Positions 1-9,750 of a stretch of DNA of 64,000 nt are shown one piece after another. Numbering within the stretch: position 1 is the first letter of the stretch; each line of letters opens with the position of its first letter. The notes under the pieces were generated by a model that searched no databases, was not told the origin of the DNA, and was given only the letters and a program-made list of their open reading frames with translations. The position numbers and the translations under genes were made by a program. Source of the DNA: Planctomycetia bacterium (GTDB lineage Bacteria; Planctomycetota; Planctomycetia; Pirellulales; PNKZ01); the NCBI GenBank assembly GCA_021413845.1, contig JAIOPP010000020.1:1-64000 (forward strand), read 5' to 3'.

Positions 1-1452
<1,452 letters not shown>

Positions 1453-1500
1453 GAATCTGCTAATTAGTACGACTTGCTCACGCGACGAACCCCTATCTCG

Positions 1501-2619
1501 ATGACGACTTACCCGCTCAATAACACCGCTGAATCGCGCTTGCCTTATCGGTTAGCGACGGTGCTCGTGTGCGCGGTGTTTCCGTTGATTTGGGTCGGCG
1601 GGTTGGTCACGTCGTCGGATGCCGGAATGGCAGTGCCCGACTGGCCGAACACGTACGGCTATAATCTGTTTTTGTATCCGTGGCAGACCTGGTTCTTCGG
1701 TCCTTGGGACATCTTCGTCGAGCATGGGCATCGGCTCCTCGCCGCCGGAATCGGCATGCTGACGATCGCACTCGCGATCGTCGTTCGCCGCTACGACGCT
1801 CGCCCTTGGGTGGTTCGCCTCGCTTACTTCGCCGTGCCGCTCGTGATTCTGCAAGGAGTGCTCGGCGGGCTGCGCGTCGTGCTCGATAAGCAAACCTTGG
1901 CGATGCTGCATGCGTGCGTCGGCCCGCTGTTCTTCGCCTACTGCGTTGCACTACGGCATTACCTTACCCCGCGAGCCATCGACTTTGCGTCTGCGGAACC
2001 GACGACGAATCGTGATCCCGATCCACTTGCAATCAGAAGCCTGAGTCGGCTCTCCCGCTTAGCGATCGTCACGACGCTTCTGGCTTACGTGCAGCTTGTG
2101 CTTGGAGCACTCGTCCGGCATTCGCCCCACATGGCGACTTTCGTCACACCGTCGTTTTTCCGAGCCGCCGTGCTGTTTCATCTGTTCATGGCCGCGGTGC
2201 TGACCGTGCATATCGTGCAACTGGCGATTCGTTCCTACTCAGCGGCGGCCAAGTTCGGCGCGGTCGGTCTGCGTGGTCCGGCGTCGTGGTTGACAGGCAG
2301 CATCGTCGTGCAGTTATTGCTCGGCGCGGCGACGTGGGTCGTCAACTACGGCTTTCCCGAATGGGCCGCCCAGTCATCGATCGTGCCCGAATTCGTCGTC
2401 CGCACGCAAAGCTTCGCGCAACTTGTCATCACCACGGCGCATGTCGCCGTGGGATCGCTGATCTTGGCTATTTCTACGGCCCTGTCGCTCAGGGCTCACG
2501 ACGCGGTCGCGCGACGTTTATCGGCCTCGCCGGCGGCGGTCGCTCGGGCAGCATCGAACATCCGCACTTCCCTCGCACTCCTCTCCGGCGGCCTATTAAT
2601 GCGCGAGGGGGCGCTATGA
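1501..2619 (+). CDS. ctaA: heme A synthase (COX15/CtaA family)
   Basis: Oxidises the C8 methyl of heme O to a formyl group, giving heme A for the oxidase encoded next door. The protein has about 372 residues and eight predicted membrane helices in two pseudo-repeats. Histidines typical of the family are visible in EHGHRLLAA and LHACVG in the first half, and in FHLFMAAVLTVH and TAHVAVGS in the second. I chose the ATG at 1501; a TTG at 1474 in the same frame would only add nine polar residues. Its stop overlaps the ctaB start in an ATGA, so the two should be translationally coupled. Confidence 0.93.
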   Translation: MTTYPLNNTAESRLPYRLATVLVCAVFPLIWVGGLVTSSDAGMAVPDWPNTYGYNLFLYPWQTWFFGPWDIFVEHGHRLLAAGIGMLTIALAIVVRRYDARPWVVRLAYFAVPLVILQGVLGGLRVVLDKQTLAMLHACVGPLFFAYCVALRHYLTPRAIDFASAEPTTNRDPDPLAIRSLSRLSRLAIVTTLLAYVQLVLGALVRHSPHMATFVTPSFFRAAVLFHLFMAAVLTVHIVQLAIRSYSAAAKFGAVGLRGPASWLTGSIVVQLLLGAATWVVNYGFPEWAAQSSIVPEFVVRTQSFAQLVITTAHVAVGSLILAISTALSLRAHDAVARRLSASPAAVARAASNIRTSLALLSGGLLMREGAL

Positions 2620-3596
2620 GTTCGGGCGTATTGATCGGCGAGCGGACATCCGGCGGCGCAGCTTCGTGCGACGTCGCTTCGGGCAGTCCCGCGGCTTGCA
2701 TCGCGACCGCGGATCGCGCCGTCGTCAGCACCACCTTCGCCAGCCGGTGTGCCGACTACATCGAACTCACGAAGCCGCGCATCGCAGTGCTCGAGCTCGT
2801 TACCGTCGCCCTCTCGGCTTACGTTTCTCGTTGGGTATTTCCCGACACCGCAACGCTCGCCTATCTCCTCATCGGCACCGCGCTGACTGCGGCCGGAGCG
2901 GGTGCATGGAATCAATGGCTTGAGATCGCGACCGACGCTCGCATGCACCGCACTGCCGATCGTCCGCTCGTCGCCGGCCGGCTATCGCCGCGGCAAGTCG
3001 CCTGGTTCGGCACCTGGACGAGCATCGGCGGAGTCGGCTTATTGGCCGTCGCGGTAAACGCGCAGACGGCGCTCTTCGGCTTCCTCACTTGGTTTCTCTA
3101 CGTCGTCGTTTACACGCCGATGAAGCGGTCGACTCCGCTCAACACCGTCGTGGGCGCCGTTGCCGGAGCGATGCCGGTGTTGATGGGTTGCGCGGCCAAC
3201 GAAGGGCGATTCACGCTCTCGGTCGCGGCCCTCGCGATGATCGTCTTCCTCTGGCAGTTCCCGCACTTCATGGCGATCAGTTGGATCTACAAAGATCAAT
3301 ACGCTCGCGCAGGGCTACAGATGCTCTCCGTCGTCGACCCCTCAGGCCGGCGTTGCGGGGCGCAGGCCGTCGTGACGGCGCTGATCTTGATTCCCGTAAG
3401 TTTGTTGCCTGCGGTGATCGACTCGGCCGGATCGCTCTATTTCGCTTGGGCCTTGGCCTTAGGCCTCGCACAGTTAGGTTGCGCCGTTTGGTTCATGTTA
3501 TGTCTCGACGAACGCTCGGCGCGCGTGCTGTTGCGAGCGTCGTTGATTTATCTCCCTTCGTTGTTGCTGATGCTAATTTTAGGACCGTTTTCGTAA
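2616..3596 (+). CDS. ctaB: protoheme IX farnesyltransferase (heme O synthase)
   Basis: UbiA-superfamily membrane prenyltransferase that adds a farnesyl group to protoheme to form heme O, the substrate of CtaA. It has 326 residues. The prenyl-diphosphate/Mg site is seen in the Asn/Asp-rich loop NQWLEIATDARMHRT followed by ADRPL. A second conserved loop is WQFPHFMAISW followed by YKDQYARAG. The first ~45 residues are polar and variable, as is common in longer CtaB proteins. The start at 2616 overlaps the ctaA stop (ATGA) and has a GAGGGG purine stretch just upstream. The frame remains open further upstream, but that part is ctaA shadow. Confidence 0.94.
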   Translation: MSSGVLIGERTSGGAASCDVASGSPAACIATADRAVVSTTFASRCADYIELTKPRIAVLELVTVALSAYVSRWVFPDTATLAYLLIGTALTAAGAGAWNQWLEIATDARMHRTADRPLVAGRLSPRQVAWFGTWTSIGGVGLLAVAVNAQTALFGFLTWFLYVVVYTPMKRSTPLNTVVGAVAGAMPVLMGCAANEGRFTLSVAALAMIVFLWQFPHFMAISWIYKDQYARAGLQMLSVVDPSGRRCGAQAVVTALILIPVSLLPAVIDSAGSLYFAWALALGLAQLGCAVWFMLCLDERSARVLLRASLIYLPSLLLMLILGPFS

Positions 3597-3642
3597 TCGA
3601 GATTTAGAGATACGCAGATCGAGATACGCAGAGAACCCGGGG

Positions 3643-3664
3643 TATGCACCCCGGGCTATTGAAG
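3643..3664 (+). other. G/C palindrome between ctaB and ctaE
   Basis: The stretch contains CCCGGGGT and ACCCCGGG separated by four bases, giving a perfect 8-bp hairpin. It is not followed by a T-run, so it is not a classical intrinsic terminator. It may be a dispersed palindrome or an mRNA processing or stability element. Confidence 0.45.
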
Positions 3665-3701
3665 GAAGCCGGAGACGCGACATCGACTCATCGTTTCCTC
3701 G

Positions 3702-3739
3702 CTGACCCCTGACCACCGACCCCTGACCCCTTCCTCCCC
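3702..3739 (+). repeat. heptamer repeat leader, copy 1 (ctaE)
   Basis: Four consecutive 7-nt units, TGACCCC, TGACCAC, CGACCCC and TGACCCC, end in a pyrimidine tail (TTCCTCCCC) directly against the ctaE ATG. No purine-rich ribosome binding site is present. Similar units occur before the start codons at 29302 (minus strand) and 29527 (plus strand). Confidence 0.75.
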
Positions 3740-4723
3740 ATGTCTCACGAAGCCGCCGCACATGCCGCTCATTTGAAGCTTGTCTACCAGCCGGCTCTGC
3801 CGCTGCGCAACGGCAAGCTCTTTCTGTGGCTGTTCTTGTCGACCGAAATCATGTTCTTCGCCGCGTTGATCGGCATGTATATCGTGCTGCGCTTCGGTGC
3901 GAAGGTGTGGCCTGTGCCGCATGCCGTGCATCTCAGCGAGCCGATCGGGGCGTTCAACACGTTCGTGCTGATCTGCTCGTCGGTTTCGATCGTGCTTGCG
4001 CTCGAAGCGGCGAAGTCGAATCGCTCGGATGCCGCCAAGCTCTGGCTTGCGCTCACGCTCGGCCTGGGCTCGATCTTCCTCGGCATTAAGGGCTACGAAT
4101 ACTCCGCGAAGTTCGCGCACAACATCTATCCCGCGATGCCGCGCAGCCCGATCTACGAAAAGGCCGATCTCTATTTCGGCGGTGCGGTGAAGGCTCGCTC
4201 CGAAGCGATCCTCGACGGCATCACGCAAGAACGCAACGCGCTTGTAAAAGCGAACGAAGCGAAACTCGCGGCGACGGCCGAAGATGCGAAAGCCGGGCTC
4301 CAAACGCAACTCAACGAAGAAGCGAAAAAGCTCGAAGAGGGTTGGCAGGCAAAGGAAAAGATCGTCCAGCCTCTCTTATCGGAGAGCAAGTCGGACGAGC
4401 CGGCAGTGCTCTACGCACTCGCCGCGAAGATCATGCCGATGGCTGGAGCACACGATAAATCGCACCTGCACGGACTCAACGACGAGCACTCGTGGCTCAA
4501 GATGCCGATCGTCATCCCCGGCGGCAACATGTGGGCCAGCACCTACTTTACCCTCACCGGCTTTCATGCGATCCACGTCATCGTCGGCCTGATTTGCTTC
4601 ATCGTAATGATGCCGATGAAGTTCACGGCGGAGAATGCCGGGCTGATCGAAAACGTCGGCCTGTATTGGCACTTCGTCGACTTGGTTTGGATCTTCCTGT
4701 TTCCCGTGCTGTATTTGTTCTAA
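3740..4723 (+). CDS. ctaE: cytochrome c oxidase subunit III with large internal insertion
   Basis: Structural subunit of the heme-copper oxidase. It has 327 residues, against roughly 200-265 for most bacterial subunit III proteins. Three membrane helices lie at about residues 26-50, 70-90 and 101-118, and the conserved Glu is in [10 protein letters not shown]. Two more helices follow in [17 protein letters not shown] (about 270-290) and [20 protein letters not shown]. Between them, residues ~131-260 are a hydrophilic Lys/Glu/Ala-rich segment, probably coiled coil, where the family normally has a short loop. The ATG at 3740 follows the heptamer-repeat leader and has no Shine-Dalgarno sequence. 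Confidence 0.93.
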   Translation: MSHEAAAHAAHLKLVYQPALPLRNGKLFLWLFLSTEIMFFAALIGMYIVLRFGAKVWPVPHAVHLSEPIGAFNTFVLICSSVSIVLALEAAKSNRSDAAKLWLALTLGLGSIFLGIKGYEYSAKFAHNIYPAMPRSPIYEKADLYFGGAVKARSEAILDGITQERNALVKANEAKLAATAEDAKAGLQTQLNEEAKKLEEGWQAKEKIVQPLLSESKSDEPAVLYALAAKIMPMAGAHDKSHLHGLNDEHSWLKMPIVIPGGNMWASTYFTLTGFHAIHVIVGLICFIVMMPMKFTAENAGLIENVGLYWHFVDLVWIFLFPVLYLF

Positions 4724-4799
4724 CTCGATTTCGTTTTCAAGCCCGTTCGGCGCACGCCGCAGAGTTCGTCGCGCCTCACGCTAACCTTTCGGTCATACC

Positions 4800-5312
4800 A
4801 TGTCGGATCACGGTCACTCCGCTCACGATCACACGAGCCCATCGGTCGCTCACGGCGCAGGCCACGACGCGCACGACGATCACGGCGGAATCGCAAAATA
4901 CATCCAGGTCTTCGTGATCCTCTGCGTCCTTACCGGCGCTTCGTTCTTCACCTACTCCGACTACTGGCCGTTCCACGCCTATCCGAGCGTCGGCTGGGCC
5001 TTCATGATGGCGGTGTCGTGCACGAAGGCGCTGTTGGTCATGCTGTTCTTCATGCACTTGAAATGGGAAGCCGACTGGAAATACGTCCTCACGATTCCGG
5101 CTTCGGTGATGTCCGTGTTCCTCGTCTTGGCTTTGGTTCCCGACATCGGACGTCGCGTCAACGGCTTTTATCCGTATTCGAATGAGCGGCTGGAATACGT
5201 GGCGACGCCGCACGACGTAGATGAGCTCGTGCAAGCCAGCATCAAGGCGCAAAAGGCTTTGCATCCGGAGTCCGGCCATTCGGCGGCTCCCGCACACGCC
5301 GGCGGTCACTAG
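4800..5312 (+). CDS. cytochrome c oxidase subunit IV-like protein, His-rich N-terminus
   Basis: Small membrane subunit of 170 residues that fits the prokaryotic COX4 family. There are three hydrophobic segments, with a core KALLVMLFFMHLKWEADWKY typical of the family. The first 30 residues hold about nine histidines together with Asp, and the C-terminus ends in a second His-containing tail; both could bind metal, though that is inference. It lies 76 bases after ctaE and 27 before the ABC genes, in the same direction, so it is probably part of the oxidase operon. Confidence 0.87.
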   Translation: MSDHGHSAHDHTSPSVAHGAGHDAHDDHGGIAKYIQVFVILCVLTGASFFTYSDYWPFHAYPSVGWAFMMAVSCTKALLVMLFFMHLKWEADWKYVLTIPASVMSVFLVLALVPDIGRRVNGFYPYSNERLEYVATPHDVDELVQASIKAQKALHPESGHSAAPAHAGGH

Positions 5313-5339
5313 ACGTGACGCCATGAGCGCGGTTTTATC

Positions 5340-6332
5340 ATGAACGAAACGGCGGCAGTGGAAATCGCCGAGGTGTCGCACCGTTACGGCCTGCGGCAAG
5401 CGCTCGACGCGGTGAGCTTCGACGTTCGGAGCGGTGAGATCTTCGCTTTGCTCGGGCCCAACGGCGGCGGTAAGACGACCCTTTTCCGCTTGCTTTCGAC
5501 GTTGATTCCGCTGCAAGCCGGCGCGATTCGCGTGCTTGGCGACGACGTTGCTAGCACCACCGATGCCGTGCGGCGCACAATCGGCATCGTGTTTCAAGCA
5601 CCGAGCCTCGATAAGAAACTGACCGTCTTCGAGAACCTGCGCCATCAAGGTCATCTCTACGCGCTCCGCGGGACCATGCTGGATGCTCGCATCGATGCGA
5701 TGCTCGCACGCTTGCGTTTAGAAGATCGACGCCACGACTTAGTCGAGACTCTGTCGGGCGGTCTGAGACGTCGCGTGGAACTTGCCAAAGGAATGCTCCA
5801 TGAGCCGCGCGTCTTGATTCTCGACGAGCCGAGCACGGGCCTCGATCCCGGAGCGCGAGCCGATCTTTGGGAATATCTTCGCCTCGTACGCAACGAACAG
5901 GGAACGACCGTCGTCCTCACGACGCACCTCCTTGAGGAAGCGGATAAGGCCGATCGGTTGGCGATTCTGGACCGCGGCAAACTCGTGGCTCTCGACACTC
6001 CGGACAAGTTGCGCGCGACCGTCGGCGGCGACTCGCTGACGATCGAGACGGACGAGCCCGAGCGCTTGATCGCGGGCCTTCAAGAGCGGTTCGGTTTCGC
6101 GGCGCGGAGGATCGACGACACGGTCCGGATCGAACAAGCCGACGGACACCGCTGGGTCGCGCAGGTGGTCGAAGCGTTTCCCGGCGCAGTGAAATCGGTC
6201 ACGCTCGGCAAGCCGACGCTGGAAGATGTGTTCATCAACCGAACCGGCCATCGCTTCTTGAGCGAAGACTTGCTCGCTTCTTCGGCCGTGAACGACGCTC
6301 GGTCGGGCAAGAAAAAGCAGGTGCGACGATGA
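5340..6332 (+). CDS. ABC transporter ATP-binding protein
   Basis: Cytoplasmic ATPase of an ABC-2 type exporter, 330 residues. Walker A is GPNGGGKTT, the signature is LSGGLRRRVELAKG, Walker B is VLILDEPSTGLDP, and the switch His is in LTTHLLEEADKADR. The C-terminal ~100 residues match the accessory region of the DrrA/NatA group, ending in the usual PTLEDVFINRTG. It overlaps the permease gene by ATGA. Its position between the oxidase subunits and a SCO1 protein suggests a role in oxidase maturation, comparable in layout to NosF in nitrous oxide reductase clusters; that role is inferred. Confidence 0.92.
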   Translation: MNETAAVEIAEVSHRYGLRQALDAVSFDVRSGEIFALLGPNGGGKTTLFRLLSTLIPLQAGAIRVLGDDVASTTDAVRRTIGIVFQAPSLDKKLTVFENLRHQGHLYALRGTMLDARIDAMLARLRLEDRRHDLVETLSGGLRRRVELAKGMLHEPRVLILDEPSTGLDPGARADLWEYLRLVRNEQGTTVVLTTHLLEEADKADRLAILDRGKLVALDTPDKLRATVGGDSLTIETDEPERLIAGLQERFGFAARRIDDTVRIEQADGHRWVAQVVEAFPGAVKSVTLGKPTLEDVFINRTGHRFLSEDLLASSAVNDARSGKKKQVRR

Positions 6333-7198
6333 GCCTTTCGCACCCCGCCGCGCGCGAGTCGGCCGCTCGATCGCGCAACACGCCGACGTCAGCTTCGTGG
6401 AGCGATCATGCGCTGGTCGTCGGCACGCTTTGCCGCCGGGAGTTGACGCGTTTCTTTCGGCAGCGCAACCGAGTGATCGGAGCGGTCGGACAACCGATCT
6501 TGTTTTGGATCTTATTCGGGGCAGGGCTCGGACCTTCATTCCGAATGCCGGGAACCGACGGCTCGGCCGTCAGCTACCGCGAATACTTTTTTCCGGGCAC
6601 GCTCTCGCTCATTCTTCTCTTCACAGCGATCTTCACGACGATCTCGATCATCGAAGATCGGCGCGAAGGATTCCTTCAATCGGTGCTCGTTGCGCCCATT
6701 AGTCGCTGGAGCATGGTGCTCGGCAAGTTGCTCGGTGGGACGTTGATCGCACTCGCGCAAGCGATGGTCTTCTTCTTGCTCGGGCTGACGCTCCGGCTGC
6801 ACTACTCGCCGACGATGGTGCTGGCCGTCGCGGCGTTCGGTTTTCTCTCCGCATTCACGCTGACGGCGCTCGGCTTCTTGATCGCCTGGCGCATGGATTC
6901 GACCCAAGGCTTTCATGCCGTGATGAGTGTCTTCCTCATGCCGATGTGGCTCCTGTCCGGGGCATTTTTTCCGGGCGAAGGGGTGTTAGGCTATGTGATG
7001 GCAGTGAACCCGATGACGTACATGACCGCGGGCCTTAGGCATCTGATGTATTGGAACGTCCCGGACAGCGCATCGCTGTTGCCGCCGCATTTGCCCTCGC
7101 TCTCGACTTGTTGGATCGTGACCACGGCGCTGGCTTGCGTGTTGTTCGCCTTGGCGACGCGCATGGCTCGCTCGCGCACGACCGGAGACTTGCTATGA
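6329..7198 (+). CDS. ABC-2 type transporter permease
   Basis: Membrane partner of the preceding ATPase, 289 residues with six predicted helices. The ABC-2 hallmark is a cytoplasmic/coupling segment STISIIEDRREGFLQSVLVA followed by PISRWSMVLGKLLGG, and a MPMWLLSGAFFPGEG motif near the fifth helix. The N-terminal ~35 residues are polar. It starts in an ATGA overlap with the ATPase gene and ends in an ATGA overlap with the SCO1 gene, so all three are probably made together. The substrate is unknown; a copper- or sulfur-related compound for the oxidase is possible. Confidence 0.9.
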   Translation: MSLSHPAARESAARSRNTPTSASWSDHALVVGTLCRRELTRFFRQRNRVIGAVGQPILFWILFGAGLGPSFRMPGTDGSAVSYREYFFPGTLSLILLFTAIFTTISIIEDRREGFLQSVLVAPISRWSMVLGKLLGGTLIALAQAMVFFLLGLTLRLHYSPTMVLAVAAFGFLSAFTLTALGFLIAWRMDSTQGFHAVMSVFLMPMWLLSGAFFPGEGVLGYVMAVNPMTYMTAGLRHLMYWNVPDSASLLPPHLPSLSTCWIVTTALACVLFALATRMARSRTTGDLL

Positions 7199-7890
7199 AC
7201 CATCTAGCCGTGAAGATTTGGCTTTCGGTCTTGCTGTTGGCGTCGAGCGTTTACGCCGGAATCTTCGTCGTACGGAATTGGCGCACGATCGATGAATCGC
7301 GCAACTCGCCGACGAACGACTTACACATCAAGCCGGCTCGCCCGCTAGCCGACTTTCGCTTCGTCGAGCGGAGCGGCAAGAAGATTCAACTCAATGAGCT
7401 CGAAGGAAAGATTTTCGTCGTCAACTTCTTTTGGGCCAACTGTCCGATGTCGTGCCTGCGGCTCAACCAAGCCGTGGCGGCGATCCAGCGAGAATTTAAG
7501 GACACGGACATTCAGTTCGTCAGCATCACGGTCGAGCCGACCGTGGACACTCCGGAACGGCTTAAGCAATATGCCGACAATCTGAATGCCCCGGCCGACA
7601 AATGGTGGTTTCTCAACGCTCCGCTCTCCGAGACGCAAGACCTCGGGACGGCGCTGAAGGTGAACGTCGCTCCGACGACCCATACCGATGCGCTCGTCGT
7701 CGTCGATCGAGCGGGCATCGTGCGCGGAGCCTACGACTTTCAGAATCCGGTGAAGCTTAGTAATTGCAAGCAAAAGCTGCGCGACCTACTCGTAGAACAG
7801 CCTGTCGGTTGGAAGCCGGGAGGCGCGACGAACGGAGAGGCCTCGGCGACGGCGACTCCTTCGGCGACCGCCGGCCCGAAAGGAACGTAA
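7195..7890 (+). CDS. SCO1/SenC-type copper chaperone
   Basis: Membrane-anchored thioredoxin-fold protein of 231 residues that delivers copper or reduces cysteines for the CuA site of oxidase subunit II. An N-terminal anchor helix (about residues 5-25) precedes the soluble domain. The copper-binding CxxxC is CPMSC in FFWANCPMSCLRLN, and the distal conserved histidine is in APTTHTDALVVVD. The last ~25 residues are a low-complexity Ala/Thr tail. I start it at 7195 because it overlaps the permease stop (ATGA) and places a normal signal-anchor at the N-terminus; the open frame continues further upstream as shadow. Confidence 0.92.
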   Translation: MNHLAVKIWLSVLLLASSVYAGIFVVRNWRTIDESRNSPTNDLHIKPARPLADFRFVERSGKKIQLNELEGKIFVVNFFWANCPMSCLRLNQAVAAIQREFKDTDIQFVSITVEPTVDTPERLKQYADNLNAPADKWWFLNAPLSETQDLGTALKVNVAPTTHTDALVVVDRAGIVRGAYDFQNPVKLSNCKQKLRDLLVEQPVGWKPGGATNGEASATATPSATAGPKGT

Positions 7891-7896
7891 GCGTCG

Positions 7897-8361
7897 ATGC
7901 TGTTTGCGGAGTTTACTTATCGTGATCTACCGACCGTTAATGCGGCGCTCAATGCGCTAGCCGGCATATTGCTCTTGGTCGGCTACGTGCTGATCAAGCG
8001 GAGATGCGAGACGGCCCATAAGTGGGTGATGGTTTCGGCGTTCGGCGTGAGCGTCGTGTTCTTAGGGTGCTACCTTTCGTATCACCAATTGCTCTATGCA
8101 CGCGAGGGAATTCGCGGTCGAGCGTTTGCAGGCCCGGAACACTTACGGCTTCCCTATCTCGTCATGCTGGTCTCGCACGTCGTGCTCGCCGCTGCGGTGC
8201 CGGTGCTCGCCCTAATCACGATTTATCGCGGATTTCGCGACGAGCGGGTAAAGCATCGGCGTATCGCCCGCTGGACGTTTCCGATTTGGATTTACGTCTC
8301 CGTGACCGGCGTGTTGGTTTACGCGGTGCTTTATCACATCTATCCGGTTGCGAGCGGTTGA
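7897..8361 (+). CDS. DUF420 membrane protein (CtaM/YozB-like)
   Basis: Integral membrane protein of 154 residues with four to five hydrophobic helices. It fits DUF420, the family of Bacillus YozB and Staphylococcus CtaM, which is needed for heme-copper oxidase activity. Family-type features include NALAGILLLVGYVLIKRR near the N-terminus, then HKWVMVSAFGVSVVFLGCYL followed by SYH, and a late RHRRIARWTFPIWIYVSVTG-like block. It starts six bases after the SCO1 stop, so it is in the same operon. Confidence 0.88.
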   Translation: MLFAEFTYRDLPTVNAALNALAGILLLVGYVLIKRRCETAHKWVMVSAFGVSVVFLGCYLSYHQLLYAREGIRGRAFAGPEHLRLPYLVMLVSHVVLAAAVPVLALITIYRGFRDERVKHRRIARWTFPIWIYVSVTGVLVYAVLYHIYPVASG

Positions 8362-8363
8362 CC

Positions 8364-8399
8364 TATAATTCTAGAGCCCGCGGTGCCCTCACCGCGGCT
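8364..8399 (+). promoter_or_regulatory. possible -10 box and leader hairpin
   Basis: A perfect TATAAT at 8364-8369 begins just after the DUF420 stop. It is followed at 8375-8399 by an imperfect hairpin built from AGCC/GGCT and GCGGTG/CACCGC around a short CCCT loop. I could not find a convincing -35 box at normal spacing, so an internal promoter for the next gene is only a possibility. Confidence 0.3.
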
Positions 8400-8443
8400 G
8401 AATGAACGGTCGCGATTTTAGTTCGTTTCGTGAAGCGAATCTT

Positions 8444-8764
8444 ATGATGAACCGCAATCGACTGCTGATCGTCGCGCTGGTGCTGGTCTCGACGATGGCT
8501 TGGTATGCCGCGGCGGAAGCGTGTCCGGGCTGCGCCGACGGCCAAGCGGGGCAGGGGCCCGAGCGGGGCAACATCGTGCGCGGCTATATGCTGAGCATCA
8601 TCTTCATGCTCTCGATGCCGTTCATCATCTTCGGGTCGTTCGGCGGCTATGTGTATCTGCATGTGCGCCGCACGCGATTGGCGGCCGAGGCCGAAGCGGC
8701 CGCGAAACCGCAAGCGAGCGACGGTGCTGTTGCCGTCGGACAAGTCTCCGTTGGACAGGCTTAG
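8444..8764 (+). CDS. small membrane protein with CPGC motif
   Basis: Unrecognised protein of about 106 residues. A signal peptide or signal anchor (MNRNRLLIVALVLVSTMAWY) is followed directly by ACPGCADGQAGQ, then a hydrophobic helix (MLSIIFMLSMPFIIFGSFGGY) and an Ala/Glu-rich cytoplasmic tail. The CxxC sits at the outer face of the membrane, where it could bind copper or act in thiol exchange. I prefer the ATG at 8444 over 8402 because it makes a clean signal sequence. It is the last plus-strand gene of the oxidase cluster, so an accessory role in oxidase assembly is a reasonable guess. Confidence 0.72.
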   Translation: MMNRNRLLIVALVLVSTMAWYAAAEACPGCADGQAGQGPERGNIVRGYMLSIIFMLSMPFIIFGSFGGYVYLHVRRTRLAAEAEAAAKPQASDGAVAVGQVSVGQA

Positions 8765-8793
8765 TAAGCAAAGTCGGCTTACTTGAGAGTCGC

Positions 8794-9174
8794 TTACTTC
8801 GGCTCCGGCGGCGGATCCATGTAGTGGTCCATCGCCAGCCACAGACTGCGTGCGTAGCGGAAATACCACAGCGGAAACGCGACGCAGAAGGCCGCGGTCG
8901 ACCAGAACAGCGTGTTGCTCTGGCCGTAGCCGAGAATCATCGCTCCGACATACGTCGCCGTGACGATGATCGCCGTCAGCCCGTAGTTGAAGTAGATCGA
9001 GCCGAGATAGAAGCCGGGCTCGCGGCGAAAATCGGTGTCGCACTTCGCGCAGCGGTCGTTCATCTTAAACCAACCGGCGAAGAGCTTCCCCTCGCCGCAA
9101 CGAGGACATCGCAGCCGCAAAGCTCGCAAGATGCGTCCGACGAGACCGAGGCGTTCCTGAGTTGTCGGTGGCAT
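8794..9174 (-). CDS. DUF983 membrane protein
   Basis: Small membrane protein of 126 residues. The N-terminal zinc-ribbon-like part has two CxxC pairs (LRCPRCGEGKLF and DRCAKCDTDF), followed by two membrane helices (YFNYGLTAIIVTATYVGAMI and STAAFCVAFPLWYF). This matches DUF983, which often occurs near cytochrome oxidase genes; its biochemical role is unknown to me. It is convergent with the CPGC gene (29 bases between stops) and divergent from the small gene at 9342. Confidence 0.85.
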   Translation of the reverse strand: MPPTTQERLGLVGRILRALRLRCPRCGEGKLFAGWFKMNDRCAKCDTDFRREPGFYLGSIYFNYGLTAIIVTATYVGAMILGYGQSNTLFWSTAAFCVAFPLWYFRYARSLWLAMDHYMDPPPEPK

Positions 9175-9341
9175 AGTGGTCGTTCGCTGAGTTGTGTAAG
9201 TCGCCGATGCCTCATCGTGAGCGGGTTCACCTATGACTTAAAGACGGTCGTCCGTCAACGACGGTTCACGGATTTCCTTTCGGTTTTCATCGGCTACAAT
9301 CGCTGTTAGATCCCTCGTTCGCACCTTCGACGTTGATCGCC

Positions 9342-9521
9342 ATGCGCACCCTCGGCCGATTCCTGCAAGTCGCCGCATTAGCCTTGCTGCCGTTATCTTT
9401 CCCGTTGCAACTCTTCGGCTGGATGGGCTCCAGTCTGAGCCCGATGTTGCTCTTAATGGTGGGAGCGCTCTGCTTGTTCTACATCGGGAGACTGATCGAA
9501 GGTTATACGCGCGGTGCCTGA
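9342..9521 (+). CDS. small two-helix membrane protein
   Basis: Protein of 59 residues starting MRTLGRFLQVAALALLPLS. It has two hydrophobic stretches separated by a short GWMGSSLSP loop and ends in LFYIGRLIEGYTRGA. The composition and the sharp alternation of hydrophobic helices with charged ends look like a genuine small membrane protein. I chose the ATG at 9342 over the in-frame TTG at 9333. Function unknown. Confidence 0.62.
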   Translation: MRTLGRFLQVAALALLPLSFPLQLFGWMGSSLSPMLLLMVGALCLFYIGRLIEGYTRGA

Positions 9522-9750
9522 CAGCCGGCGATGCCCTCAACCAATGAGCGAACCCGGCGCGTTTACCACATGCCGGGTTGAGCATGTCAGACGGAATCAA
9601 CCGTTAGTCAGGTTGTTTTCTTCCATTAAAGTCCGACTTTGCATATACTTACGCCGGCGGCAAGGCGGCACGACTCGCGAGACTCAGCCTTCAAGAGGCA
9701 GCGATCGGCATGTGCGTCGGTTCGCTCTTTTCGACGGCAGGTGTCCGCGT
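9522..9750. other. intergenic leader before the nine-gene run
   Basis: Contains an 8-bp inverted repeat AACCCGGC/GCCGGGTT (9551-9558 and 9572-9579) and a TATACT box at 9644-9649 lying downstream of T-rich sequence. The box could be the -10 of the promoter for the following large operon, but its -35 match is poor. No convincing gene is seen. Confidence 0.35.
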
